A DNA stretch of 64,000 nt. Source: JAFGRR01 sp964563855. Its GTDB lineage: Bacteria > Planctomycetota > Phycisphaerae > UBA1845 > Fen-1342. The notes below the pieces were generated by a model. That model made no database searches and was not told the origin of the DNA. It saw only the letters and a list, made by a program, of their open reading frames with translations. A program made the translations under genes and the position numbers. Every line of letters starts with the position of its first letter. Within the stretch, counting starts at the first letter, position 1. The stretch lies in contig CAZLYU010000003.1 in assembly GCA_964563855.1 (NCBI GenBank), forward strand, positions 107,778 to 171,777. Direction: 5' to 3'. This document shows, piece by piece, positions 24,804-33,795 of the stretch.

Positions 24804-25807
24804 GCCGATCGCAGCCCGGCCGGATCGAACCGGCTCTCCAGCGCCGCGACGTCGTCGATTGCCGCGGCGAATTGCTGCGCCCCGGCGTCGTCCACGAGCA
24901 GACTGCCTAGTTGGTCAACATCGCCAAACTCCGCCAGGCGGGCCAGCGTGTCGTTCAGCAGTGTTCGCCACGTCGCCGCTTGTGCACTTCGCGTCGAATC
25001 GCTCAGCGTATCTTCGAGTCCTGCCAACCATTCCGCGCTCACCTGTCGGGCCCCTACAAACTCGGCGACCGCCGGCGCGAGTCCGCTTCGCGGCTGCGGA
25101 CTCGCCGGATCGAGACACGCGCGCCACGCCCGGTATCCGGCCGCACCGTGCAACACCCCCGCACTCGCGTCGCTTGCGCCGAACCAGTGCGCCCGCGCAC
25201 GCAACGCATGTTCGAGCAGCGTATCCGGCGTGAGCGGCGCGGGCTGAGGATCCGCGGTTTCGACGATGTACACCTGCCACGCCGGCGTCACCAGCGGCTG
25301 TGATTCCCCCGCGCCCCCGGGGCGGTATCCGAGCAGGTGGCCGTCGCGCTCCTCAGTGACCAGGCCCCACGCCAAACCCTGCGCGTCTGGCCAGCCGCGC
25401 CACACCAACGCGACCTGACCCGCCGCGAGCGCCGCCCGGATGAGCGGCGCGTAGCTGTCGTGGAAGTGCTGCTCAAACTCGCGCGACGCCTGCAATCCGG
25501 CCGCCGCACTCGGCGGATGCAGCTCACGTAGGCGCAGGCCGTACAGGCGCGCGGTCGCGGGGAGGAAGAGGTCGCGTCCGAAACAACCCCACGTCGCCGG
25601 GTCGATCGTCAGATCAACCGCCGGGGGCGCACTCCCCGTCCGCGGCGCCGCGGGGGCGACCGGGGAGTTCGCCACTCCCAACGTCGCAACCAACTCAGCA
25701 TATGGAGTCGGGCGCTCGGTTGCGGAGAGAACACTGCGGAGCGCCACCGCCAACGACTGTTGCTCGTCTGCGTCGGAGATCCAAGCCAGGCGTGCTCGAA
25801 TGCTCAT
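24800..25807 (-). CDS. Unknown protein, possibly a papain-fold-like acyl or peptidase relative
   Basis: A 335-residue cytosolic protein that I do not recognise with certainty. Residues about 65-185 (WGCFGRDLFLPATARLYG, then LVWRGWPDAQGLAWGLV and VYIVET) remind me of the BtrH-type C39-peptidase-like fold, where a Cys, a later Trp/His region and an Asp would matter; Cys74 in WGCFGRD is the only obvious nucleophile candidate. The C-terminal 130 residues are helical. Stop overlaps the P-II gene stop; divergent or separate from other genes. Confidence 0.6.
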   Translation of the reverse strand: MSIRARLAWISDADEQQSLAVALRSVLSATERPTPYAELVATLGVANSPVAPAAPRTGSAPPAVDLTIDPATWGCFGRDLFLPATARLYGLRLRELHPPSAAAGLQASREFEQHFHDSYAPLIRAALAAGQVALVWRGWPDAQGLAWGLVTEERDGHLLGYRPGGAGESQPLVTPAWQVYIVETADPQPAPLTPDTLLEHALRARAHWFGASDASAGVLHGAAGYRAWRACLDPASPQPRSGLAPAVAEFVGARQVSAEWLAGLEDTLSDSTRSAQAATWRTLLNDTLARLAEFGDVDQLGSLLVDDAGAQQFAAAIDDVAALESRFDPAGLRSA

Positions 25808-25863
25808 GACTGACGAGGGTACCCGCGAGCGGAGGGCGCGGCGAACGGGATGCTCACGTTCGG

Positions 25864-26637
25864 CTAGCCCCCCGATTCGATAAGCAGTCCGTCATAAGCC
25901 ATCCGCACGCCCGACGGCAGCTCAGCCTCGACTTCCGCGTGACCCAGTTCGTGGGCGATGTGGGTGAGAAACGTGCGGCGAGCGCCGATGCGCTCCGCCT
26001 CGACCAACGCCTGCTCGAGGTTGAAGTGCGTGGGGTGTGGTCGCCGGCGAAGTGCATCGATCACCAGCACGTCCAAGTCGCGCAGTCGCTCGCGGGTCGC
26101 ATCGGGGATGAAACTGCAGTCGGGCAGATAGGCAATGCCGCCGACGCGCAGCCCGAGCACCGGCGTCTCGCCGTGCAGGTACGCAAGCGGCGTGACCTGA
26201 CAACCGGCGACGTCAAAATCATCGGTGACGACCATCGGCGTGAGCCGCGGCTTGTGGCTCGGGTAGTTGGGGTTGTCGACGAATGCGTAGGTGAACATCC
26301 GCTGGAGGCGGTCGAGCGTCTCAGCCGAGCCGTACACCGGCAGATCGCGACCGAGCACCGCGTTGAAACGCCGAAGGTCGTCGAGCCCGACGACGTGGTC
26401 TGCGTGGCCGTGCGTATAAAAGACCGCATCGACACGGTCCACGTCGTTGGCGAGACACTGCAGGCGCAGCTCGGGGGCGGTATCGACCAGCAGGGCGCCG
26501 CCGGTCCAACTGAACACCACACTGCAACGCGTGCGCCGGTCGCGCGGATCGCTCGACGTGCACACCGGACACGTACACGCGATCATCGGCACGCCATGCG
26601 ACGTGCCCGAGCCGAGGATAGTGAGTTTCAGGCGCAT
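25864..26637 (-). CDS. PhnP-like metallo-beta-lactamase fold hydrolase
   Basis: A 257-residue hydrolase with the HxHxDH zinc motif in FYTHGHADHVVGLDDLR (about residues 78-94), an N-terminal LGSGTSHGVP, and a further metal-binding CTCPVC near 19-24 as in PhnP. PhnP cleaves cyclic ribose phosphates in phosphonate breakdown; other members hydrolyse cyclic nucleotides or tRNA ends. The late LTHIAHELGH segment supplies the last ligands. No phosphonate genes are near, so the substrate is open. Translation could begin upstream, but only the ATG at 26637 gives the standard family beginning. Confidence 0.86.
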   Translation of the reverse strand: MRLKLTILGSGTSHGVPMIACTCPVCTSSDPRDRRTRCSVVFSWTGGALLVDTAPELRLQCLANDVDRVDAVFYTHGHADHVVGLDDLRRFNAVLGRDLPVYGSAETLDRLQRMFTYAFVDNPNYPSHKPRLTPMVVTDDFDVAGCQVTPLAYLHGETPVLGLRVGGIAYLPDCSFIPDATRERLRDLDVLVIDALRRRPHPTHFNLEQALVEAERIGARRTFLTHIAHELGHAEVEAELPSGVRMAYDGLLIESGG

Positions 26638-26671
26638 GAAGATCGGCTGGTGCGACGAGTCACGGCGGGCG

Positions 26672-28096
26672 TCAATTCGGTAGGAAGAGTCGCAAGCGTC
26701 CGCGCGCGTTGCCGAGGTCGCCCTCGGTCGACTCAAACTGCAGCCGAACCCAGGCGCGATCGATGGGCTCGGTGATGTAGCGCGTGTCGGTGAAGCACGA
26801 GCAGAACGCGCCGACATCGCACGAGCACCAGTCGAGCCCGTTCTGAATCACCGAGTCGAGCCCGTCGAGTCGGCGGGCGCGGGCGTACACCATACCAGTC
26901 GTGCTTGGCGACGAGTCGAACTCGACCAATGGGGCCCGAATGACTGAGTACATGTTGATGCCCGGGTAGAAGTAGTCTCGCTCCTGATCCAAGTCGATCG
27001 TCTGACCGGAAGTCTCGAAGCGATACTCGTATACGCCGCCGGGCGTTTCCAACGCCGACGTCAATAGCCGCAGTCCGCCCCACACATCGTCGTCGATTGG
27101 ATCGTTGTCATGCACCACTTCGACCGCCACCCGGATTTCGTAAGGCGGCGTCAGGCGGTACCGCACCAACGGGACCGACGTGTCGTTCATGATCGTGGCC
27201 CCGTAATCGCCCAAGCCGTACGGCAGGTAGAGATCCTCGGTCAGCCACTTCTCCAGCCGCGGCGGATTGAACTCGTACACGAACTCCTCCGCATGCACCC
27301 GTCGGGTCGTTCCGGCGGCGCCAAGCAGCGGCTCGCGATAGACGGTGATCTCGGCGGGGCGCTCGGCGTCGGTCAGCCACGTGATCGGAGCGGGGTTGGC
27401 GCCGGCGGTTTGATGGAGCAAACGCGACGCGATGCTGAGTCGCGCGCCCGCTGAGAGATCAAAGATCAGCCAGCAGCCGAGTGATGCGTCGTAAGGCAAA
27501 TCGCGCCAGTCGGCATCGAGGAAATGAGTGTCACGGCGTTCCGGCGAAGCGGGTGGCAGAACAAGATCAGGACCGACGGCGAATTCGGGTCGGAAAGCGC
27601 CGGTTGGGGTGAGCATGCCGCCGATGTTCCACACGGACGGAATCGTCGCGCTCGCGCCGGCCAATGCGTTGGTCGTGTTCGTCAAGGCTGTGCTGCAGGT
27701 CGCCCAAATCTGCGTGCGCTGATTGCGCGGCGCGTGGTTGCGATAGCCGGGGACAAACACCATGACGCTGACTGCTTCGTTCACCGGCGCATCGAACGTC
27801 ACGCCGACCGCGAGTTGAGACTCCAGCACGTCGCCCGGCCGTTCGTAGCGTGCGGCGACGCGCAGCTCACAACTGCCCAGGGACTGAAGGTCCGCAACCG
27901 ACTCACTATAAAACGCCCCGGCATCCGCGTCGGGCGGCAGCGGCGCCGCGTGGACGCGGATCAAGCCGGAATCGTGGCCGCGAACGTAGAGATAGCCCGC
28001 GAACGCACCTTCCCACTTCCCGGGCGCGTCGGCGCCGGCGGCCGAAACGGCTGCGAGCGCAATCGAGACCAATATCGCACGAGACGAAGCGTGCAT
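26672..28096 (-). CDS. Secreted protein of unknown function
   Basis: A 474-residue exported protein. A GGAG eight bases before the start supports it. Residues 1-22 are a signal peptide cut after AGA. The rest is beta-rich with many aromatic and acidic residues. A pair of Cys-containing stretches near the end (WCSCDVGAFCSCF, around residue 425) gives four closely spaced cysteines that might bind metal or form disulfides. No known domain is recognised. It ends 34 bases before the hydrolase start, possibly one transcript. Confidence 0.7.
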   Translation of the reverse strand: MHASSRAILVSIALAAVSAAGADAPGKWEGAFAGYLYVRGHDSGLIRVHAAPLPPDADAGAFYSESVADLQSLGSCELRVAARYERPGDVLESQLAVGVTFDAPVNEAVSVMVFVPGYRNHAPRNQRTQIWATCSTALTNTTNALAGASATIPSVWNIGGMLTPTGAFRPEFAVGPDLVLPPASPERRDTHFLDADWRDLPYDASLGCWLIFDLSAGARLSIASRLLHQTAGANPAPITWLTDAERPAEITVYREPLLGAAGTTRRVHAEEFVYEFNPPRLEKWLTEDLYLPYGLGDYGATIMNDTSVPLVRYRLTPPYEIRVAVEVVHDNDPIDDDVWGGLRLLTSALETPGGVYEYRFETSGQTIDLDQERDYFYPGINMYSVIRAPLVEFDSSPSTTGMVYARARRLDGLDSVIQNGLDWCSCDVGAFCSCFTDTRYITEPIDRAWVRLQFESTEGDLGNARGRLRLFLPN

Positions 28097-28244
28097 TGCG
28101 ACTCCAGGAGCAGCAGCACGCGCTCTGGCGCCGCGTTCACGCTACCGCAAAACCACACTCACTTCGGCTGCACGCATACTCGCTTCCCACCCTCCTGAGG
28201 TGCGTGCCCGGAGCGTCCGAGTATCCAAAGGCCACGCACATAAA

Positions 28245-29186
28245 TCAATCGTCATCCCCCGGAGTTAACGGAATCCGCATATTTGTAACTTGCACGTGCG
28301 ACAGCAGCCACGCGTCGCTCAGACGCTCGAACATCAGCGTCGCGTAAGCGCGGGTCACGCCCGCGGCCGACGGATCGGTCAACGCCGCCCGGACCGTGCA
28401 CGCCGCCCCGTGCGCCAACACCTGATCGACCCGCACCCGATGCTTCGCGGCTTGAGCGCGCAGCCACGTGATGATCTCGGCACGGTCTTCGCGGAGTGAC
28501 CCATCGCCGTCGATCATCGCGACGCGCGGCGCGACATAGACAGCCGGCGTCGTGGAGCTTCCGGCCAGCGATTCATCCGACTCATCCCCCCACGCGTTCT
28601 CATTGAACAACCGCATGGCGATACGCCGTACGTCGCGTTTGGCGTGCTCATCGTCTTTGAACGCCTGTCGAACGCCCTCGAGCCGGACGACCGCGATTTG
28701 CCGCCACCCCTCGGAGGTCCGGCCATAGATGTTGAAGAATGGCGCCTCGATGCGTTCTCCGGACGAGGTGGTGGTGACGTTCGCGCCCAACTGATACGCG
28801 AGCGGTCCATCCGCATGCACGCTCCAACTCTCGAACGCGTACTCGGGTCGTCCGGGTCGGCGCACCTCCCGATCGAAGCTCTGCACAAAGCGGCTCTTGT
28901 CGAGAATCATCACTTCGTCACGATTGCTGGGACGTCGGATGATGTAGGCGTAGCTCTCATCCGCGAGCACGCCTGCGATCATCCCCGCTCCCTCGGGGGT
29001 CCGCCACGCTTGATTGATCGTCTCGACAATCGCCGCGACCCCTTCCTCGCCGCTGACGTCCGCCTCCGGATTCTGGGGGATCGCGTCGCGCACCATCTGC
29101 GCGCTCGCGATCGGAGCGCCCCACACCGCCATCAGGCTCAAGCATGACCAGCAGCCAGCCAGCATTCGACAACGCGTCAGTATCAT
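28245..29186 (-). CDS. Secreted protein with two NTF2-like domains
   Basis: A 313-residue exported protein. GAGGAG lies six bases before the start, and residues 1-29 form a signal peptide ending SAQ. Residues about 48-170 (VETINQAWRT to EGWRQIAVVRLEG) and 215-305 (RAEIITWLRAQAA to WLLSHVQVTNMRI) each follow the SnoaL/DUF4440 cone-shaped fold pattern, where a long helix is followed by strands and an internal pocket. Two copies in one secreted chain suggest a pseudo-dimer. Substrate and role are unknown; 148 bases to the next gene contain no element I can name. Confidence 0.65.
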   Translation of the reverse strand: MILTRCRMLAGCWSCLSLMAVWGAPIASAQMVRDAIPQNPEADVSGEEGVAAIVETINQAWRTPEGAGMIAGVLADESYAYIIRRPSNRDEVMILDKSRFVQSFDREVRRPGRPEYAFESWSVHADGPLAYQLGANVTTTSSGERIEAPFFNIYGRTSEGWRQIAVVRLEGVRQAFKDDEHAKRDVRRIAMRLFNENAWGDESDESLAGSSTTPAVYVAPRVAMIDGDGSLREDRAEIITWLRAQAAKHRVRVDQVLAHGAACTVRAALTDPSAAGVTRAYATLMFERLSDAWLLSHVQVTNMRIPLTPGDDD

Positions 29187-29294
29187 CCGATTCTCCTCGG
29201 GGATCCTTCGTGGTGCGCACTTGTTGACTCATCGTCTCGCCGCATAATAGATCGGTCCTCCAGCACGGGCATTGCTGGGCAAGGAAGCGCCGCC

Positions 29295-30704
29295 ATGCTC
29301 AAACAGCACAATCAACTCATGCTGGCCTTGTTCGTGGTCGCCGACGCGCTGGCGATCACCGGCGCGTGGCTGCTCAGTTACTGGCTGCGATTCTCGCACC
29401 TCCCGGTCGACCCCGCCAAGGGCGTCCCGCCTTTGTCGGCGTACCTCGTGCTGCTGCCCGTGGTTGTCGCCGTCCACCTGATCACGTTCTGGCGTGTCGG
29501 CCTTTACGCGCCGCGGCGTGTGAACGCACTCTGGGTCGAGGCCCGCGACGTCATGAAAGCGTTCGTCGTGGTCATCGTCGCGGTGATCGTGATCGACTAT
29601 TTCCAACCCCAGGCGCACAAGACGTCGCGCGGGTTCCTGCTTACCTACGCCCTGATCGGCGCCGTCGGCTTTCTGCTGTTTCGCATCAGCGCCCGACTCT
29701 TGCTCCGGCTCTTGCGCTCGCGCGGTTACAACCAACGCATCGCCGCCGTGCTCGGCTCCGGCCGCAACGCGCAGCGCTTGATGCAGGCCCTCCACCGCAA
29801 CACTTGGACCGGCCTGCGCGTGGCCTACTTCGTTGACGACCGCCCTGCCGCCAAACCCGGAGCGCTCCGCGGCGTACCGGTCTATGGCCCCCTGACCGAC
29901 GTCGGCCGTCTATTGACGCGCTATCCGGTCGACGCGGTGTTCGTCGCGCTGCCGGCGGAGCAGGCGCATCGCACCAACGAGTTACTTGCACAACTCGACC
30001 AGACCGCACTCGACGTGCGGATCGCGCCGGAACTGGACCCGCTCTACGCCATGCGCCCGACGGTGAGCGAACTCGAAGGCGTCCCGATTCTGTCGCTGCG
30101 CCAGAGCCCGCTCGAGGGCTGGAATGCGATTGCGAAGCGCGGGTTCGACGTCATCGTCGGCGTCGCGGCGACGCTGGTCGCCGCCGGACCGATGCTGCTC
30201 ATCGCCGTGCTGATCAAGCTCACGAGTCGCGGTCCGGTCTTCTATCTGCAGGACCGCGTCGGGTTCGACGGCCGGCGCTTTAAGCTGGTCAAGTTCCGCA
30301 CGATGCACGTCGACGCCGAACGCCGCACGGGCGCCGTCTGGGCGCGAACCAACGATGATCGACGCACCTCGCTCGGGCGGTTCCTGCGCCGCACCAGCCT
30401 CGATGAGTTGCCCAACCTGTTCAACGTGCTGGCCGGCCACATGTCGCTGGTCGGCCCGCGCCCGGAGCGTCCGGAACTGATTCGGACGTTGAGCGGTCAG
30501 GCGCCCAAGTACCTGTTGCGTCATAAGATCAAGGCGGGAATGACAGGCTACGCACAGGTGCGCGGCCACCGCGGCCAGATGGCGACGCTGCGCAAGCGGC
30601 TGCAACACGACCTGTACTACATTCGCCACTGGAGTCTGGCGCTCGACGTCCGTATCCTGTTGCAAACAGTGGTCGGGGTCTGGTTCAGTCGACACGAAAC
30701 CTAG
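29295..30704 (+). CDS. Polyprenyl-phosphate sugar-1-phosphate transferase (WcaJ/ExoY type)
   Basis: Starts exopolysaccharide repeat-unit synthesis by moving a sugar-phosphate onto undecaprenyl phosphate in the inner membrane. The 469 residues comprise four N-terminal helices (about 8-125), a CoA-binding-like Rossmann domain (about 148-260) and the catalytic bacterial sugar transferase domain (from about 280), with FYLQDRVGFDGRRF, DELPNLFNVLAGHMSLVGPRPERPE in two pieces and KAGMTGYAQVRG. No glycosyltransferase, flippase or polymerase genes are adjacent, so it is an isolated gene of its pathway. Confidence 0.93.
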   Translation: MLKQHNQLMLALFVVADALAITGAWLLSYWLRFSHLPVDPAKGVPPLSAYLVLLPVVVAVHLITFWRVGLYAPRRVNALWVEARDVMKAFVVVIVAVIVIDYFQPQAHKTSRGFLLTYALIGAVGFLLFRISARLLLRLLRSRGYNQRIAAVLGSGRNAQRLMQALHRNTWTGLRVAYFVDDRPAAKPGALRGVPVYGPLTDVGRLLTRYPVDAVFVALPAEQAHRTNELLAQLDQTALDVRIAPELDPLYAMRPTVSELEGVPILSLRQSPLEGWNAIAKRGFDVIVGVAATLVAAGPMLLIAVLIKLTSRGPVFYLQDRVGFDGRRFKLVKFRTMHVDAERRTGAVWARTNDDRRTSLGRFLRRTSLDELPNLFNVLAGHMSLVGPRPERPELIRTLSGQAPKYLLRHKIKAGMTGYAQVRGHRGQMATLRKRLQHDLYYIRHWSLALDVRILLQTVVGVWFSRHET

Positions 30705-30738
30705 TCCGCCGCGAACCGATCGATCGTGAGGTGCAGCA

Positions 30739-31314
30739 ATGAAACTCCCGGCCGTGAACGAACCGCAGCGCTACGCCGGCCTGTACGTGGTGGATTTCGG
30801 CGACGCAACCGAAGTCGGCTATACCGCGCAGCAGGTGGCCGAGGTGTTCGAGAGCGAGCAGCATCACGCCGCGCAGGCGTACCGGATCGAACGCGTATCC
30901 CCGGACGGCGCTTTCGAACTGCGCGGCGTCAGTCGAGTGCAGTTTACGCTCGAGAGCGGCATGCTGTTTCACCGTCGCGACGCCGCCGCAGCCCAGGCCG
31001 ATTTTGAGGCCCTGTGCGACTATGCCGCGGCCGAAGCGCCTCCCTGCCGAGCGTACGTGCAGTTGTCGCAATTCGACGACCATCCGCCAGCCGGCGACTA
31101 CGTCGTCGCGCTCGTTTACCCCGCCGAGTTCGAGCACGACGTCAGCCAGTGGCTGCTGGCGGCGAACTATGCTGGCGGCGACACGGTGACGGGCGGCGCA
31201 AGCACGGTGACCGGCTATCTCGAGTGCAGCAAACAAATCCTGCGCAGGCAGCAGTTTCACGCCCTGGCGCAAAGCGGCGACCAGGCCGACACGTCTGACG
31301 CCCGCGTCGGTTAG
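30739..31314 (+). CDS. Unknown cytosolic protein
   Basis: A 191-residue protein without signal peptide, 35 bases after the sugar transferase gene and preceded by GAGGTG. It begins with LPAVNEPQRYAGLYVVDFG, then a helix with two adjacent His (SEQHHAAQAYRIERV), and a middle beta-rich part. I recognise no domain. Same-strand closeness to the transferase suggests co-transcription, not function. Confidence 0.6.
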   Translation: MKLPAVNEPQRYAGLYVVDFGDATEVGYTAQQVAEVFESEQHHAAQAYRIERVSPDGAFELRGVSRVQFTLESGMLFHRRDAAAAQADFEALCDYAAAEAPPCRAYVQLSQFDDHPPAGDYVVALVYPAEFEHDVSQWLLAANYAGGDTVTGGASTVTGYLECSKQILRRQQFHALAQSGDQADTSDARVG

Positions 31315-31418
31315 CGCACGGTCACACTCTCCGTCGCGACGGCGCCCTGCCCATGGCTCTCGCATCAGCAGGCCAGGGTGTTCTGACGCGTCAAACGAAA
31401 CGAGACCGTTGCTACGCG

Positions 31419-33662
31419 TCACAGCAAGTCGATCGGATCGACGTCGACCGACACACGCACGCCGCCGGGTCGCAACACGTGCTGACTGCGGGCCTCCATC
31501 AGCAGTCGCTGCATCAGGCCATTGCGCGGGCCGCGCAGGAGCACCTCAAACCGCCAGCGATCGCGAACTTGCGCGACGGTGCACGGGCGGGCGTCATCCA
31601 CGGTGAGGTCCGGATGCAGCGCCGCCGCCCGCGGTCGCAGCGCCGTGGCCACCGCTTCCGCCGCCGAACGCGCTTTGCCGGGTGACACGTCCGACACCAC
31701 GAGCCGCGCCCATCGCGCAAAAGGCGGCTGACGCAGCCGCTCGCGCTCGTCGAGCGTCCGCTGCGCAAACGCTGCGTAATCTCCCGCCAAGGCCAGTTGC
31801 AAGACCGGCTCTTCGGGATGATCGGCCTGGATGATCGCCTCCGCCTCGTCACCGGTCCGCCCGGCGCGGCCGATCACCTGCACCAGCAACTGAAACACGC
31901 GCTCCACGCCGCGAAAGTCCGGCAGCCAGAGCGCGGCGTCAGCGTCGATGACGCCCACCAACCGCACGCCCGGGAAGTCGAGCCCTTTCGCGATCATCTG
32001 TGTGCCGAGCAGAATGTCGGCTTCGCGGGCGGCGAACGCGGCGAGCGCGCGCTCGTAGTCGCCCCGGCGGCGCATCGTGTCGCTGTCGAGCCGGAGAATG
32101 CGGGCATCGGGAAACTGGCCGCGCAGCGCGGCTTCGAGCGACTGCACTCCCCAGCCGACGCGTTCGAGCCGGCCGCCGCAAACACTGTCGGGACAATCGC
32201 GCCGCAACGGGGCCTTGCGTCCGCATCGGTGGCAGCGGAGATGCGGTTCACCGCCGAGATCGTGAAACGCGAGACGCGTATCGCAGCGGTCGCAGGTTGG
32301 GATGAGCCCGCAGCGCGGGCAGCGCAAGGCGCTGGCCGCTCCCCGGCGATTGTGGAGCAGCACCGCCTGCGCACCGTCGCGCAAGGCCGACCGCAGTGCG
32401 CCGCCCAGCGTCTCGCTCAGCAATCGCCCACCCCCGTCTGCTTGTGTTGATGCGAACCGCACGATGGGGCGAGTCTTGCGCCAGGGATCCAGCTCCAGAC
32501 GCGTCGCGTGGGGCAGATGCGTACTGTTCCACCATGTCTCGACCGCCGGCGTCGCGGACCCAAGCACGACCGGCACAGCGAGCAAGCTGCCGCGTTTCAG
32601 CGCCACATCGCGCGCGTGGAAGTACGGCGCCGCAAGGTTCTTGAGGCTCGGCTCCTGCTCTTCGTCGACGATCAGCAAACCGAGCCGCGGCGCTGGCGCG
32701 AACACCGCCGACCGCGTGCCGACGATCACGTCGACCTCGCCGGCCGCGATCCGCCACAGCGCATCCGCCCGTTGCCGCGCGGTGAGTTGACTGTGCAACA
32801 CGGCGACGCGGCCGAAGCGGGCCGCGATGCGCTGCACCATTTGCGTGGCGAGCGCAATTTCGGGCGCCACGAGTATCGCCTGGCGCCCGTCGCCGACGAC
32901 GCGCCGCATCGCACGCACGTAGACCTCGGTCTTCCCGCTGCCCGGCGGCCCGTACAAGAGAAACGCGTTGAATTGCGTCGCCGCGCCGATGCGATCGATC
33001 GCATGCTGCTGCGAACGGGTCAAGTGGTAATCGTCTTCCGGCGCTGCTGGCGGCGACACGGCGGCCAGCGGCGGCCGACGCTGCTGCTCGACGATCAGTT
33101 CACGCCGCACCAGCGTTCGCAGCGTGGCGGTGGAAACGCCCGTGGCGCGCAGCACGTCGCTCCTCGGCGACGGCCCCGCGCGCAGGTGATCGAGCACCGC
33201 TCGCTGCCCGGCCGACAAGCGACGTCCGGGTTCGACGCCGAGGGACAACCAGACTTCGGTCTGTGGCGCCGGGCAATCCCATGGGACCGCCGCGCCGAGT
33301 GCTTTTGCGGGCGGGGCGTGATAATAGCGGGCGGTCCAGAGCGCAAGCTCGATGACATGCTTGTCAAGCAACGTCGGCCCGCTAGCGACGTCGAGAATGG
33401 GTCTGGCGGCCGCCTGCCACGGACGTTGGGCGATAGCGACGCAAACCGCTTCGACGGGCGTGTCGCCGCGTCGCGGGGGAACGTGCACGCGTCGGCCGAC
33501 GTCGACGGCGTTCACGAGTTGGGGTGGAATCGCGAACGAATGTAGATCCCACGATCCGGTCCGCAGGACGACCGTCGCGATGCGTTGCTCCGCATGCGGC
33601 GTTTCGGTCGGGAGCAACCAGAGTTGTTTTGTCGGACGCTGGGGCCCGGGCTTGTTGGTCAT
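31419..33662 (-). CDS. priA: Primosomal protein N' (replication restart helicase)
   Basis: Superfamily 2 helicase that reloads replication machinery at abandoned forks; 747 residues from the ATG at 33662 (the open frame runs further upstream into the promoter of the divergent gene). The N-terminal DNA-binding part is followed by Walker A LLYGPPGSGKT, motif II VDEEQEPSLK (the usual form is DEEH), and the helicase C-terminal lobe (QVIGRAGRTG). Eight zinc-ligand cysteines lie in CPRCGLIPTCDRC and CHRCGRK followed by DCPDSVC. The gene stands alone. Confidence 0.95.
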   Translation of the reverse strand: MTNKPGPQRPTKQLWLLPTETPHAEQRIATVVLRTGSWDLHSFAIPPQLVNAVDVGRRVHVPPRRGDTPVEAVCVAIAQRPWQAAARPILDVASGPTLLDKHVIELALWTARYYHAPPAKALGAAVPWDCPAPQTEVWLSLGVEPGRRLSAGQRAVLDHLRAGPSPRSDVLRATGVSTATLRTLVRRELIVEQQRRPPLAAVSPPAAPEDDYHLTRSQQHAIDRIGAATQFNAFLLYGPPGSGKTEVYVRAMRRVVGDGRQAILVAPEIALATQMVQRIAARFGRVAVLHSQLTARQRADALWRIAAGEVDVIVGTRSAVFAPAPRLGLLIVDEEQEPSLKNLAAPYFHARDVALKRGSLLAVPVVLGSATPAVETWWNSTHLPHATRLELDPWRKTRPIVRFASTQADGGGRLLSETLGGALRSALRDGAQAVLLHNRRGAASALRCPRCGLIPTCDRCDTRLAFHDLGGEPHLRCHRCGRKAPLRRDCPDSVCGGRLERVGWGVQSLEAALRGQFPDARILRLDSDTMRRRGDYERALAAFAAREADILLGTQMIAKGLDFPGVRLVGVIDADAALWLPDFRGVERVFQLLVQVIGRAGRTGDEAEAIIQADHPEEPVLQLALAGDYAAFAQRTLDERERLRQPPFARWARLVVSDVSPGKARSAAEAVATALRPRAAALHPDLTVDDARPCTVAQVRDRWRFEVLLRGPRNGLMQRLLMEARSQHVLRPGGVRVSVDVDPIDLL

Positions 33663-33795
33663 TGCGCCAGCACCACTTGTCGAGGGTCGGGCGTGGTGCG
33701 AGGGGTTCGGCTGATTATCAGCACTCGCAGCATGAGAACGCGGAAAACGATGACCGGGTGCACCCTGTCTGGCAAGACGACGATGGTAGAGTCGT

